DNA of 64,000 nt from Centroberyx gerrardi (lineage: Eukaryota; Chordata; Actinopteri; Beryciformes; Berycidae): positions 16,190,260-16,254,259 of the forward strand of contig NC_136005.1 of the NCBI RefSeq assembly GCF_048128805.1. The letters run 5' to 3'. Positions 42,285 to 60,670 of the stretch are shown here, in pieces. The notes below the pieces were generated by a model that was not told the DNA's origin, did no database searches, and saw only the letters and a program-made list of their open reading frames with translations. Made by a program: the position numbers and the translations under genes. Position 1 is the stretch's first letter. The number at the start of each line of letters is the position of its first letter.

Positions 42285-44340
42285 ATTATTGGGTCTACAA
42301 TAATTCACATAAAATATAAACCTGTATGTACACAGAATGTAAAATATTTCAGGATAAAAAGACTATTAACAAACCTGTATCCATGTCATTCTTGTCAGTT
42401 GTTTTCAATAAAACTATATAACATGGTTTATTTTGCTCTAATTTGTTAAATGGAGGTTTTGTCATATTGCATCTCTTTAACGTCCATGTTAAGCTGATAA
42501 AAATGAAAGTCAAACCATTTTTGAGTTCCAATTGTAATTTTGAAAAAGGCAAAATAGTGGGAGCAGATGAGATGGGTTTGGGGGTGACAGAGGAGTGAAA
42601 ATCACACCTCAGTCACTAACCCACTAGACCCACATTTCACCAAAATATCTGCTTTCTGTCAAGATTCAGTTTCACAATCAGGTGTCAAGTATATCACTGT
42701 TGTATCACTGTACCTCTATGATAATACTAAAAACTGGGCACAGCAGATAAGTGTCACATTGCCACAACCTTTAAATAAACCAGTTTGGTCTGGTGTCAGA
42801 GGCTTGAGAACTCTTGAGAAAATGTAGCTATAATATATGAAAAGTCACTCTTTATTCATACCGGGACAGCACACAGTAAGTTTCAGGGGCAGTTTGGCTG
42901 CCAGGAGTCCAGACAGTCAACCCCACAGAACTGAAACGTGCCCCACAGACAGTTATGCATATGTCCAAAATATTCATGACAAATAACACAGTCTACTCAT
43001 GATTAGGGCTAAACTCACACTTGATTGATTTGATTACTAAAAATCAGACTGATAAATAAATGTGTTTGTTAGGTAACTAATGCCATCAAAGCACACATGA
43101 TCTATAGCGCACTGTAATAGGGCATAACCTATCGAGTCCACCAATAATTAGCTAGGTCCACTGGCTCCCTATCATGCAGGACATCCGCTATATCACTTAA
43201 CCCTAACCCTTCCCCTTCCAACCCCTGCATCTGGGTTGGAGTCAGTCATCACCACATACAGACTGAACCCCGGGCTCACAGGCTGCAACAGGTCAACATG
43301 ACATGAGGCACATGCTCATCCATTTTTAACTCAGTCTTCCAGAGAGAAATCACAGATGGGTATAGTTACATCTCTCAGGTATCCCATTACATTATAGACA
43401 CTGAGGTTCAACAGTGGACAGAAGTCTTCGAACACATAGGATTTAAAATTTCACCTTTGGTCAGAATGAATATTATGAAGAGTGATGAAGCAACAGACCC
43501 ACTCTACCAGTACTCTGGTGATGATGTGAGCCTCCTGGTTAGGAAGGGAAATACCTCTAATCTCCAATCTCTGTTTCTTTTCCCTGGTGTTTCCACACTC
43601 ATGAGGCTTCAAACGAACAGATGAACCTCATGGGAGGAACAGTGTACAAACACCTTACACCACTGTTTAACACCTCCAAACCACACCAGCTAATCAATGT
43701 GTTCTTTAACCTTCTCCTGTGGGTGTTCTACTTCAGAATGGGCCCCACTGAGCTTGTTATTGAACTGGGCCAAAACCTTGGGGACAAAGGCACTCAGGAA
43801 AACTATCAACACCTGAACCTAGAGAGGGCATCAGCACTGCCATGCATTTTTCCTGTATAATGGGCAAAGTTGAACGAAACTTTAGCCAGCTGTTAGCTAT
43901 CCCGCGAGTCAAATATCCCTCCAGACCTTGAAAGTGTTGTGTAATGATTGTGGGGAATTGTGATCCAGACAGTAGTCTGTGTTCATTGTTTTAACTCCAG
44001 CTGTTGATATAATACATAATCTGATGCTTTCCTTTTACACCATTAACCATTAAAACAAGCCATTTCTTATTAGCATAAGAGTATGGAAAAAGTGTGTAAT
44101 TTGTCACTCAAGCCTATGGAAGTAAGTCCCCATCAGCAAGTGCAATGAATCCTATGGTGACGTGAAACAACATTTCATCGATTTTACAACTACATTACGC
44201 AGTGTTAATGCACAGCCCAAAAAGAATAAATAAGCAAAATAAAAAACTCCCAAAAATGTACCTTCAATGTTACAATCACAGTGAAGCAAAGCTGTGAAAC
44301 TGTGATGTACATGGGTAACAATCTAAACATCACACACACC
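42285..44340. other. Intergenic, aqp12 to rpp21
   Basis: About 2 kb between two convergent genes, AT-rich. An open frame at 43621..43860 (79 codons, with MGPTELVIELGQ) matches nothing I recognise and has no splice or expression signal. It is not called as a gene. Confidence 0.4.
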
Positions 44341-44352
44341 GCATTTTGTCTT

Positions 44353-44468
44353 CATCCTGGTGGCTCATCCAGTCCAGGACCACTGTCGCATCTCATCCTC
44401 CTTTCTCTCCCCGTCTTTCCTGTCTGTCTCTACTTTGATCTGTCCAATAAAAGGCAAAAATGCCCAAA
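44353..44468 (+). mobile_element. Truncated tRNA-derived SINE
   Basis: Same family as 16514..16660: 'cctggtggctca' head, 'gtcgcatctcat' body, and a 3' end 'ccaataaaaggcaaaaatgccc'. The B-box part of the head is missing. It lies just downstream of the rpp21 stop. Confidence 0.75.
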
Positions 44469-44536
44469 AAGATGATCTTACAAAAATGAGAAGCATCAGT
44501 CCTTCATATTTCGGGATCAGGAGAAGGGAAATGCTG

Positions 44537-46337
44537 CTAGTTTCCTGCAGGACTCACACTGGGTTTTGAGGACAGGGATCCATCACCTTCTGTGTTCTTT
44601 GGCTGTACTTTAGGAGAGGGGCCTGGATCTGTGGGCGAGAAACAATTAACATTAGAGGTTAATACCGGGTTTTCCTCATGTGGGCCCTTTGTAGGCCATT
44701 CTTGCCCAAGTGTGAGATAATAACTTTGACATTTAGTTTGCAATTTCTTTCCATTCCTGAGGTATTTGGTAGCCATTCTGTGCTTTTTAACTACAGTTAT
44801 AGGCCAGTGTTCAGATACAGTGAGTTCATAAACAAGAAAGCCATCTAGATGAACTACCGTGACATTGGTGTATAGTGGTGAGTTGAGGTTTAATCACCAG
44901 GTTGTGTGTGTTTCTCCAGCTGCGCCTCAGGCTGATCTACCCACAGACGATGTTCTGGATTATTCAGTAACGTCTTGCTCTGCCCACAGCTGAGGCACCT
45001 CAACACAGTGAAGCGCGCCTTGCCTTTTTTCCCTTGTGAGACAAAGGGAACATAAAGAAAGTCAGTCATCCAAACAGAGACAATACCAAACATGATTTGG
45101 GTGGGTTATGATTTTGTATTTTGTAAACATGAAGCCTTAATTTGTCTTTTTTTTTTGTTTTATCATCATTTCATTGTGTCTAGTTGATATCAGTGTGAGC
45201 ATTACATTGCACTCTGCTTACTGTCAATCACCTGACACCCACAGGAAGAAATGGAAGTCTCTGCCAGGAAATTATCCCTCAAAACATGTCCGCTTTATTG
45301 TCACATCCTGTCTTTTTATTTACGGTGTCTTTGTTAGCCGGGACAGCAGTTCATTTCAAGCTGGGTTTGACAGCGTGAAGTTCGTATTTTAAAAATGACG
45401 AAAACCTCTAGGAAACCTGGAAATGTAATTACATACGGCATGCATTGCAAAGTGAATCTGGAAATGTAAACTGGGGTGAATGGGCTCTAACTCTAAATGA
45501 CACTGGTATTCTCCTTTAAGTTATATGGACAGACTGACTTACTTCTTTGTCTCGATGTAGCAGTTACACCTGGGACGAGCAATGAGCAGCACTTCTTGCA
45601 TAATGTTCTCTTCACTGATGGGTCTCTGCAATGTAATTCACCATTAACAGACATTGAAAACCCTACTTACACCTGGAGAAGTATTACATGGGGAAATAAA
45701 GACACTGAGACCTTGTCCATCCCGCTACAGCTGTGTTTTCCAGATTTTACACACTCATGTTCTTGATGTAAACAGCAGCCAATTAAACATTTGTTGCAAG
45801 TATAATTTTTGAAAATTCTACAATCAAATTTAATTGAATTCTCAAAAAATAAAATACATGTCCAAACAGTTTGTCAATAACAGGATTTATGTGCAACTAG
45901 CTAAATCAATCAAAAAATAACTTCATGTACTGCCAAGCCACTGATCAGCCCTAAATCCCTGGGAAGCAAAAGTTTGGCTTTTTCATAATTATGCTTTCAA
46001 AATAATCCTAACAGCAGGTCAATAAATGCCTCCAGGTAAAAACTAATGATATGAACTTACTGTCTGAGCACTAAACGTCTTGCAATGGTCTTTTGGGTGA
46101 AGCAGTAGAAACGAGCCAGCTCCACATTCTCCGGGTTTTCAGATAAAACACAATGTGCAGCCTGCAGAGGGATAAAATGCCAGCAGCTGGTTAGCGAACT
46201 AGCTAACATCAGTTAGCCATGTGAGCCATGTGTGCATTGTTGATGGCATCATGTGAGTGACTGTGACCTTAATTTCCTACCTGGTATAGATAGTTCAATC
46301 TTTGGTAGGCTTCCTTGTCTTTCAAGTAACCTGCCAT
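44537..46337 (-). CDS. rpp21: Ribonuclease P protein subunit p21
   Basis: Nuclear RNase P (and MRP) protein needed for tRNA 5' maturation. Five exons, 46281..46337, 46061..46161, 45543..45625, 44898..45032 and 44537..44628, give 155 residues; human RPP21 has 154. Near-identical segments are LYQAAHCVL, DPSVKRTLC, CSSLLVPG (here CCSLLVPG) and the LW.D.PEAQL motif. The zinc-ribbon cysteines are present as C62-x2-C65 and C93-x2-C96. The last exon is a Pro/Ser-rich tail with no clear motif. The upstream region at 46440-46520 is CG-rich with an E-box CACGTG near 46508, a plausible promoter. Confidence 0.96.
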
Positions 46338-46604
46338 TGACACACGGAGGTCAGAAAAATAGAGTTACAATTTTGTTTTGTCTTAGCAGTTTCTTCAGCT
46401 GCTCTGTCTTCTCTGTTTTACTTCCTGGTTCCACTCAGGTACTTCCTAGTTCGTCAGAGAGGCAACGGTTGGGCGCACTCGTTTTAAGGCGCGCGGTACT
46501 CTCCCGGTCACGTGGCGGCACTGGCAAGGGCGGAGTATCTTGTCATGATGGAGTGGAGGAGCAAAGCAAACCCTCCTCTCAACAATTAGGTTACTGCAAT
46601 ACAT

Positions 46605-46612
46605 ACATACAA

Positions 46613-46643
<31 letters not shown>
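46605..46643. repeat. (CAA)n microsatellite
   Basis: Slightly interrupted CAA trinucleotide run upstream of rpp21. Confidence 0.9.
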
Positions 46644-46644
<1 letters not shown>

Positions 46645-46699
46645 GAGTAGATTGTCTTTGTATTATAAAAATTCCTGTCTCCTCTTAAAAGAAAAGACA

Positions 46700-48014
46700 C
46701 TTCAAGCCAATTAAACATGCTTTTAAGAGATATATACTAGCCTTGCAGTCTGTACTGCCTGTAATAACCATAGCATATTCCCTGCTTGCTCAAAATAAAC
46801 AGAATATTGAAATTATTCTTCATTGGGTCCACTGGACATGTATGGGTAAGAAAGCTTATCAATATCCTATTAGACTGCTAAGCCATACTAGGCAATCTCC
46901 CCCCATGATGCTTCAGAGAACGTGCGCTCACTGATATTCAACACCAATCATTTCCACACCCAAGTCACAAAGGCAAGAATAGCTGCATTTATTTGAGTGC
47001 GCAGACAAGGTTGTTAGTTGTCCAGAAAGAAAAAGAAACAGTCAATATACAACATTGCCTTTACCTACAGCCATTGACAGCTAACCAGTACGATATAGCC
47101 ACTCTTTTTCCAACTAGATTTAAAGTACACAATATACACATGGGAAAAGCGCATTTGTTTAGCTACGGTCCAGAATGACACAGAGGACAGAGTTCAACAT
47201 ACAATACTCATTTTTAATAAGAACAATAGAGAAGAAAGTATAAACCCTGTCAATCTAACATTTAATTTGCCTGTAAGGTGCACCTCTGCTATCAAGAGAC
47301 TAATGATACAGGGGGAAACACTGGTACAGTAGGTTTGTCAGGTGTGGCAATCCTTTAACGTCATCGTCACGATCACAATACAGGTTTAGGATGATGAATG
47401 TACTGAAATGTTTCCTATAACAGGTAGGAGAAATGTCCGTAAAACGTGGGTCAACATGGGAAAAGTTGCCATTGAATGAGACCCATTTTATAATAACAAG
47501 GGGGACAAATATGAAATTCAAGTATCAAAATAACTAAGACACTGACAAGCTGAAAAGGTAAATTACAAAGGTAGTAAAAATCACGGGAATAGAAACATTG
47601 ACACAATCAACAATACATTAGGCAACATTTTGCATTTGTTTAAGGCAGTTGATTTAAAAAAAAAAAAAAAACTAAATAGAACTAGGCATCTTCTTCATTC
47701 CAAGTTAAATATAAGCCTAGCCCTAACTTGTCACCAAAAAGTTTTGTTGTACAAAATAACTAAGCCTGACTCTGAAACTAAGCACTTTCGTTTGACTTGT
47801 CTTCTGACGTCTGAGTGAGAGTAGAGTTCATATGGACAGCGGTGGTGTTGTGCTCTAGATTTTTGGTCTTCTTCACAGTGAGGTTTGTCAGGGCTTATAA
47901 GGCTGGTGCATCAAGAGCGGGAAGCCACTCTCAGCCTATTGTCTGGCACAAAACCAAAAGAGTTGGCACAGATCTGTGCACAGCATGGGAAGGCAGGGTA
48001 GCTTGTTTGTTCAA
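46700..48014 (-). other. pak2 3' UTR (extent uncertain)
   Basis: AT-rich non-coding sequence downstream of the pak2 stop. Minus-strand polyadenylation candidates are ATTAAA at about 47213 and AATAAA at about 46988. Confidence 0.4.
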
Positions 48015-53452
<5,438 letters not shown>

Positions 53453-55825
53453 GGCTGTGGCTAGCTGGGAGCCTCACGGGGCCAAGAGGCGGGGGCGCGC
53501 AGTGGACGAGGCTGGAGAGGGCGACAGATCAGCAGGGAGCGAGACAGCGCTCACATCAGCAAGACACACTGGTGTGCTCGTGCACTACAGGAGGTTTTCA
53601 GAGGATCAATAGAATAGAATGGAAGCACCAAGTGATATCTGGAAGAAAATGAGACATAAATACAAGTGAACACAATGCATAAGAGTCAGGCCAAATATAT
53701 AGTTGCAAACACAGCATGCTCAGTGAGCTACTCTCTGCTATAAAAATAGGTCAGTTTAAAGCTAAAGTCACTGAGGCCCAAGAGTATGAAGGCTTTCTCT
53801 CTGTTCAAACCACTATATCAGCTGTGTTTGCCTATATCAGCCTCAATAGTGCGTGATTAAAAACCACTGATTTAATGTATAATTTTGATTCCAGAGCAGA
53901 AACAGAAACTCGTAAAATGAGTCACACTCTCTCTCTGGCATCTTTTCAGCATCTCAATATTCAGGCAGAATTTCAACATTGAGAATTCGTATAGTATTTA
54001 ATCTAGACAGCTATTACCTACCAACGCTGAATACTGAATCATAACTTACAACCTAACTGACTAATAAGGAGAGTGAAAGCGGGGACTGCAAAATTGTAAG
54101 TTAGGGGAGCCCAGTTCATAAAAGGCTATTGGAGAACGAACAGTGAACAATAAACAGTGAACACAGTGAATTCTATGCACAGTTGGTCCATCGTTTTTCT
54201 CTGGACCTCTCTATTATTCTTCATTTTCAGCTAACGTTAAGGGGTTTCTTCTGCTGTGTCCTATCCTGCATCTGAAGACTAATACTGAACAGGCGAGGAC
54301 AAAGTCCAACATTCAAGAACACCAGACGAGAATAAGGACAGTAAGGTACTTCTCTTTCAGTGCATCTGATGCTGAGATGAGCAGCGGACACCACTTCAGT
54401 GCTTCTCAATACATTTTTATAAAAACAAAAATGTTCACATAATTCTGCTCTGTTCACCAACTACCAATGTATTTCTGTTGTAACGCATATTAACAGAATA
54501 GCCTCCAAGTAATACCAGTGCACAACCATCCATAGCGGCTAGCAAGCTAACGTTAGCATGCCTTGGCCAACAAGTGTGCTATAAGCTAACGTTTAGCTAA
54601 CTAGCATGACAGGCTATACTAGTGCTTGCAAACCCGGGAGATCAGGGTTAACGTTATAACTAACTAGTCAGACAACCGACGTATGGGTTTCCTCTTGAGA
54701 AATCAAGCTTGCCAAACGGTGTCTCAAACAACACTATACAAGCTGCCAAGTAGCAAACTATCCAGTAGAAAGTCGCTTTATTTGCAGGCTAATGAAGACG
54801 ACGCAGGACCCGCAAAGCTCACCGGAGACTCCACACCAGTTAAACTTGAATAGAACTTGACTCCTGTTCCTCGACGCTGTGGAAAACGTTTGTAAATCCG
54901 TAAAAAAGTATTTGCTGTGTGAGGTGGGGCCTAGATGGTATGCAGCGCGTACAAATAACTTAGTAAAAAATGTGATTTCAACTATTTACAATGCAACTTT
55001 TCTTCTATCTTTTCGGCCCTTGGATAATTCCGCTATGGCGAAGGGGAAGCGGAACTACCGACCCAGCCCTAGCGTATACGACCAATGTATCAAATGAATG
55101 GTGTGTAGCCTGCTCTCTGAGCCGAAAAATACAGTCCGGCAGCTGCAGATAGGCTGCTTATGATCTGAGTTGTAATAACACCCGTTTTGGCAGTTGGGAA
55201 TATAAAAGAGAAAAGCATGTAGAAACTTCAGAACCTGGAACTTAGAAGTTGAATAAATTCGAAAAGCATTCTAGGTAATGTAGTTTTTATATTTGATCCA
55301 GTAGCATGCAAATGAACACTATGGAGCAGTAGTGTATGACTTAGTTGTGGAGTAATGTAGTAGAATAGCCCACAGAATGTGAAGACACCTTATTGAGATG
55401 ATATGAAATGTTGGTGTGGTGAGTAGGGAGACTGCATTCCAACTGCAGGACTACACGTCTGTCAGCAAGCATCCGCCCTGCTGAAGTGTCCTTGAGCAAG
55501 ACACTGAATTCCCACCAGCTCCAGTAATGCTGCCCTACATTACCTAGTGCCCTGACCTTCTGGTGGAGGCTGGCAAGTGAAAGCCCTCTAAAAAATCCCT
55601 CCAATGCTCAAAAAAGTATCTCATTATCAGCATTATTATTATACATGTTTTATTTACAACAATCTTTTTTTTTATATATATATTTTTTTACAAATGCTGC
55701 AATGTTCAATTGTGCAATGCAAAATCTCCAAAATTGAATTATTTTCTTTAAAAAACAAAACAACACATAACCTTTATGTGTGTTCATACCCATTGTTAGA
55801 TACAAGATATATTGACAATCACTGT
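53453..55825. other. pak2 5' intron, promoter, and pigx 3' flank
   Basis: A GT donor near 54820 (TCTCCG|gtgagc on the minus strand) marks a likely pak2 non-coding exon whose promoter lies around 54830-55080. The rest is intron and intergenic sequence, with a dispersed repeat at 55430..55575. Confidence 0.45.
55430..55575 (-). repeat. Dispersed repeat sharing sequence with 13084..13250
   Basis: 'aagcatccgccctgctgaag' and 'cttgagcaagacactgaa' are the reverse complements of segments at about 13130-13175. They mark two copies of one interspersed repeat in opposite orientation. Confidence 0.5.
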
Positions 55826-58240
55826 TTAAAAGATTTTATGTTTCCAGATGTTTTTCGACAGTGCCAAGCAGCACATCATTGTGACTAGAAGGGTTCCACT
55901 GCATACAGGTATCACCAAAGACCCATCGCCAACTGGAAACTGGAAACTCGCATGGCCCGGCTCCTGTAGGATACAAGATTTGAGTAACAAAGGGAATCAG
56001 TAATGAAGGAGAATTAGTATCATACAAAAAAGGACACATTTGTTGCATTTACTGCAGCCACAAAATTTGTAAAGATAAAATTGGGAAACACCTGCCGATG
56101 CTGGATTTTAACCCATTGACATATGCTTGAGTTGTCGGCAGTGCAGGGGGCGTCTACAACTGTATGAGGCTGTAAGTAGGATGGCTGTGTACCTAAAGAC
56201 AGGAAGAGTTTTAGATTAAGGCAAACAAACACTTCATTTTCTGGACACCAGTAGTAATTGGCTGCACTGGCTACATTTTCCATCCTGTGTTTGCAGCAAC
56301 CACTGTGTGCAAGTGCCTTTAAAGGTAAAAGGAACCTAAAATTAACTTATAACATATAAGTCATTTTGTTATTAAATATATATAAAATAGATATAAAATA
56401 TATAAATATTAAATAGAGTATTGATATTATACAAAAAATTATGAGACAACAAAAATTTGAGAATGCCACCTCTATTCTCATCCCCCATTTATTCATTAAT
56501 ATATATACACACTGTATGTGTATATATATATATGTATATATATATATATACAGATATATATATACAGATAAATTGTATGAATAAGCAATAATCAGTTTTG
56601 TCAATCAAACAGCCTTTAATGCAGCCCTTTAACTCAACTGCTCTTTGACAGAGAAATTTAATGGATACTTTCAAAAAGAGATGCATATTTTCAAATAACT
56701 AGTAAATAATAATAAATAGTAAATCTTGATCAGAAGATTCATTAGATATCTTTAAGTTCCCTTCCCAGTTATCAGTATCAGATCCCAGAGTCCCGAATCA
56801 GTCAGGGCCAACACAAACATCATGACTCCTCAGAAAGTAGCCAAGATGTAAGTTTCTGAGCAGGAAACTGGTGTTACATCATATACAATTCTCTGGAGCG
56901 AGTTTTGAGACCAGGCAGAGAATGGATATGTGATCAGAGAACAAAGATGCAACCACTTACATTTGTCAGTATGCAGCAGCAGCTCTGGAGGATCTAAGTT
57001 TACAAATGCAAACTTTTTACCCACAAAAGAAGGCTCATGGTAGCGGCCATGTATCGGGATTGTTGTTTTTAGAAGTCTGGGAATTCGTCTATCCAGAGTG
57101 GGATACACAAGAGTAACAAATCCCTCAGTCTTGTGAGCAGGCACCTCTAGGTCAATGGCTGAACCTAGTAACACCTTGCAGAGGAAAATTAAAAAATATA
57201 TTTCATTGTGGCTTGTAATATTTAATCCTACAAATATATGGTACTATATTTCTGCTCAATTGCTTTGAGTACTTAATAAAAATGTCACAACCTTTTTGTT
57301 CATATCATCATTATATTTCAGTTTTACCTGCCAATCACTGTGATCACTCAGTGATGCAAGCTGGTATGGATCAACATAGATTCCTCTGGGCCATCTGTGA
57401 ACCAACAAAGCTTTGAGGCCATTGGGCCCATCAGGGCTGAACTCAACAGTGGTTACCACCTCCCTAAAACACATCAAAAATAATGTCCTCATTATATTCA
57501 CAATTAGTATTGAAGATGGTTACTTTCTGTCTCTGAAGATCCACCGCATTACCTGTGAAAACCCTGTTTGTTGATCTCCATTGAAACTGATGTTGAGTCA
57601 AGCCACTGCTTCAGAAGAACACAAATGTTCTCATTCTTCTCATCTAAAAAAGTCCAGATAGTACAAGTCAAGATCACATGACAGTCATTTCTATTAAATT
57701 AGCAATAATACATTTATATGACTGCATAATTTCGTTTTATCTTCTCCATTTTTATAAAATATTTAAAAGGACGAGAATGCAGTAAAAAGGGGGGCAGGGG
57801 AACAGCCAAAAATAAAAGTATTAAAATACTAGGTATTTGGACACGGAAGCAAATCTAAAATGATTTTCAAATTTTATAGCCCATTGGAAGTACCATGGGA
57901 AAATAGAGTTGTCACTTTCTCAGACTTTATGAGAAGCTGTTTATTTTCTTAAATCCTCATTAGCCCCATTCGTACCGCTCTCTTTCTCTCTTTGTGGAAG
58001 AAAAGGAGAGATGAGAGAGTCCTCTTCTATATGAGAGAGAAATAAACAACCGGCACGTTCGGGATAAATCCTGGGTCACTCAATCCATTTAGAAACCTTA
58101 TGCCAAAATGAAGTTCAAACTTGAATTGAGACACAAAAATAATTAGTGATAATCGGTTTTAGATCTACCAACATACCCGTTTCGGTCCCACAATGACATG
58201 TCGATAAATAAGCCAATGTAGAGAAGAGTATAAAATACAT
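55826..58240 (-). CDS. pigx: PIG-X, GPI mannosyltransferase I subunit
   Basis: ER membrane partner that stabilises PIG-M, the enzyme adding the first mannose to glycosylphosphatidylinositol anchors. Six exons, 58177..58240, 57553..57643, 57328..57463, 56961..57174, 56092..56192 and 55826..55963, join in frame to 247 residues; human has 258. A short signal peptide (MYFILFSTLAYLSTC) is followed by the lumenal domain, with GFHREVVTTVEF and RGIYVDPYQLASL (human GIYVDPYQLASL). Next come HGRYHEPS and the conserved ICQW (human DICQW). One transmembrane helix lies near the C-terminus (about 222-240), ending WKHKIF. The neighbours pak2 and cep19 are as in human 3q29. Confidence 0.95.
56510..56566. repeat. 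(TA)n-rich microsatellite
   Basis: Interrupted TA repeat within the pigx intron between 56192 and 56961. Confidence 0.9.
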
Positions 58241-58833
58241 GAAAAGCCTAATAGTGAGCTACGAGGATTTTCAAATCTTCAAGTCAACTTCTTCCCTTTA
58301 GCTAAATCGTGGTAACCAAGCACACCATAGATGTATTAAACAGGTTTCCTCTTTGGAATTGTTTACGGAAGTGAGGCTTGAAGGACCCCTTTGTAGTTCT
58401 GAGGGAGCTGTGATGATGCCAGAACAAAAAGAGTTAAAAAGGCATAGTGGGAAACACTTTAGCCAATGATAATATGCATGAAAAGGGGACTGTTTGTACA
58501 GTAAATTAGACTAATCAACATTTATCATCATAAGCACTATAACATGAACCCGTAGGCATTTAAAATATTTACCTTCAACTTAGCCAGCCTTCGGCGCAGA
58601 GGAAGGGGTCCTACTTCGACCAGGCATCGTTTTATGATTTCTGAAAGCCTGTTGCTTATGCCGAATCTCGTAATATAGACTTTTATTTCAAATACCAATG
58701 TAATACATTTATTATATAGTTAAACTGTTATAGTCTATTACTGTTGAAGTCCAAGTGGAAGGTAGCTGATTTAGCTAGCTGTCGTTAGCAATTTCAAGCG
58801 ACGTGAGACTTCTCACTGACAAAAACAGAGAAG
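58241..58833. promoter_or_regulatory. Shared pigx/cep19 divergent promoter region
   Basis: The two start codons lie 593 bp apart on opposite strands, so the stretch must hold both promoters and 5' UTRs. No TATA box is clear. Position is the only evidence; no factor sites are claimed. Confidence 0.55.
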
Positions 58834-59822
58834 ATGCCTTTTGAGGCAAAACAATGCGGAGTGCAGTTTAGTCCTCCCTCAATTATTGTGATTTATGAAA
58901 ATACAGAAACCAACAAGGTGCGAAAAAGAATAATACCTGTGCGGAGCTTTTCTAAATTTTCAGGTAAGGTATGACAACCACCTTGAAAACACACAAAACC
59001 ATAATAACCCTCGTCTAGTGGCATTATTATTTCATTGAATTATCATATTTAGGCCACCTTGTGAAAAGGACCGTAGGCGAGTTTTGTCACTTATAGAGCT
59101 ATTACAAATTGGAATAATTTACCCATTAACACCCACCAGTCAACAAGCAAATTAGCGTTCAAAAGTTAACTCATGACACATTTACTTTCATGTAGAGAAC
59201 ATACTGAACAATAGTAGGTTTCAGTACCAGTTTGTGCTATGACTTAGATGTATGTTTGTGTTTTTTCATGTTATTTTTCCATTGTTCTTAAATGTTGTTA
59301 TTTTTTTGTCACCTAATTGTTTACCTGTCTGTATTTTTTTTACTTTAAATTAGTTATACCTCATTATAGTTACAGTGATGTTATGTGTGAACCCCAGGGA
59401 AGACTAGCAGACTGCAGTGGCATCAGCTAATGGAGATCCTTTGTAATAAACACTGTCCCTCTCCCTCCCCTTCAGACTGCTGCAGGGCTGCTGAGAGACT
59501 GAAGAACCACTCCCGGCACAAGGACTACTTGGAGGGAGTGTCCCTGAGCCAGCTGGAGAGGCTCCACATAGTACTGAGAGATCACATGCAGGGCCACAGC
59601 CTGGAGCACAGCCTGGCCTCATTCCGCCTGGACCCTAACGAAGACCTCAATAAATTAGATGATGATGAACTGGCTCGCAAGAAGGGCCAGATGGATACAC
59701 TGTTCGAGCGAAACCGAAAGCACAAGGATGACCCTGACTTTGTTTACGACCTGGAAGTGGAATTTACCAAGACTGCCAGAGACAAGTGCAGCTGGGATGA
59801 AGAGTCTGATGATGGGTTTTAA
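58834..59822 (+). CDS. cep19: Centrosomal protein 19
   Basis: Centriole/basal-body protein that works with CEP350 and FGFR1OP and recruits RABL2 to start ciliogenesis. Two coding exons, 58834..58963 and 59476..59822, give 158 residues; the human protein is slightly longer. Matching segments are [17 protein letters not shown] (human KKCGIRFQPPAIILIYE), [13 protein letters not shown], and the C-terminal [15 protein letters not shown] block. [14 protein letters not shown] and a final DEESDDGF complete it. The single intron falls after FSKFS as expected. Head to head with pigx, tail to tail with ing5. Confidence 0.97.
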
Positions 59823-59869
59823 AGCAGGATGCCAACCTCTGCTCTCATCCACTTTAACAAGGTTCAGAT

Positions 59870-60190
59870 TAAAGGAATAGTTCACCCAAAAATGAGTTTG
59901 TTCATATAACACAGCACAACTCCATAGCAGCCTTCTCCAAAACAACTGAGCAGTGGGGACCAGTTCTTCAGAGTTCCAAAAAGACCTATACACCATAATT
60001 TAGTGCAAATCTTAACTACAGCTGATTGATTTGCAACAAATCATGGTGTATAGGTCTTTCTACTCAGTGTGATTGTTTGGCTGTTTTTGTTTTGGAACTC
60101 TAAAGAACAGGTCCCCATTGACTTCAGTTGTTTTGGAGAAGGCTGCTACGAAGTTGTGAAGTGGTTCAACTATTGTGTTATATCAATCAG
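59870..60190. mobile_element. Foldback MITE downstream of cep19
   Basis: A long imperfect palindrome. The left arm is about 59882..59995 (with 'cagccttctccaaaacaact' and 'ggtgtatagg' in complement). The right arm is about 60043..60180 and has a small extra insert. The left end 'ttaaaggaatagttcaccca' is a sequence I recognise as common in fish repeats. It starts about 50 bp after the cep19 stop, so it is probably in the 3' UTR. Confidence 0.75.
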
Positions 60191-60344
60191 TGATAGACAC
60201 AATAGTGGTTCATCTCATACCTAGTTAAGCTTTTAGGCTACATTTGTTTAATTTGCTGTTCTAAATACCCAGTGTTGGGTAGGTACTGTATGTACCAGAA
60301 AAAAATCCTCAGGCACACAGCAAATAATGCAATGCATAATTTCT

Positions 60345-60370
60345 AGCAGCAGCAGCAGCAACAGCAGTTT
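60345..60370. repeat. (CAG)n short tract
   Basis: Short interrupted AGC/ACAGC run in the intergenic stretch between cep19 and ing5. Confidence 0.85.
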
Positions 60371-60670
60371 GTTGGGAATAAATAGAAGAGGGTAGTTAGC
60401 AGATTATATAATACTTCCATGAGTTAGCATGAGCAGCGATAGCCACCATGGCTGAACAAAGCAAAGAGCACCACCTACAGAAACACAAACTTCATCAACA
60501 GAAAATCTTGTGGCTGTTTGACAGCCAGCTGATCTCTGGAAAGTGCAGAAACACCACAGCGATGACCACTTGGCACTTAAGATGTCCCCAAAACAAGAAT
60601 GACATTAATGACAGAAAAACTATTACCATGCAGAGAGAAGTTTGTGTGATCATCTTGTGATTTATGTAAT

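Noticed and set aside
46253-46714. 153-codon plus-strand frame upstream of rpp21
   Set aside because: It overlaps rpp21 exon 1 in antisense and contains a CAA repeat. There is no homology.
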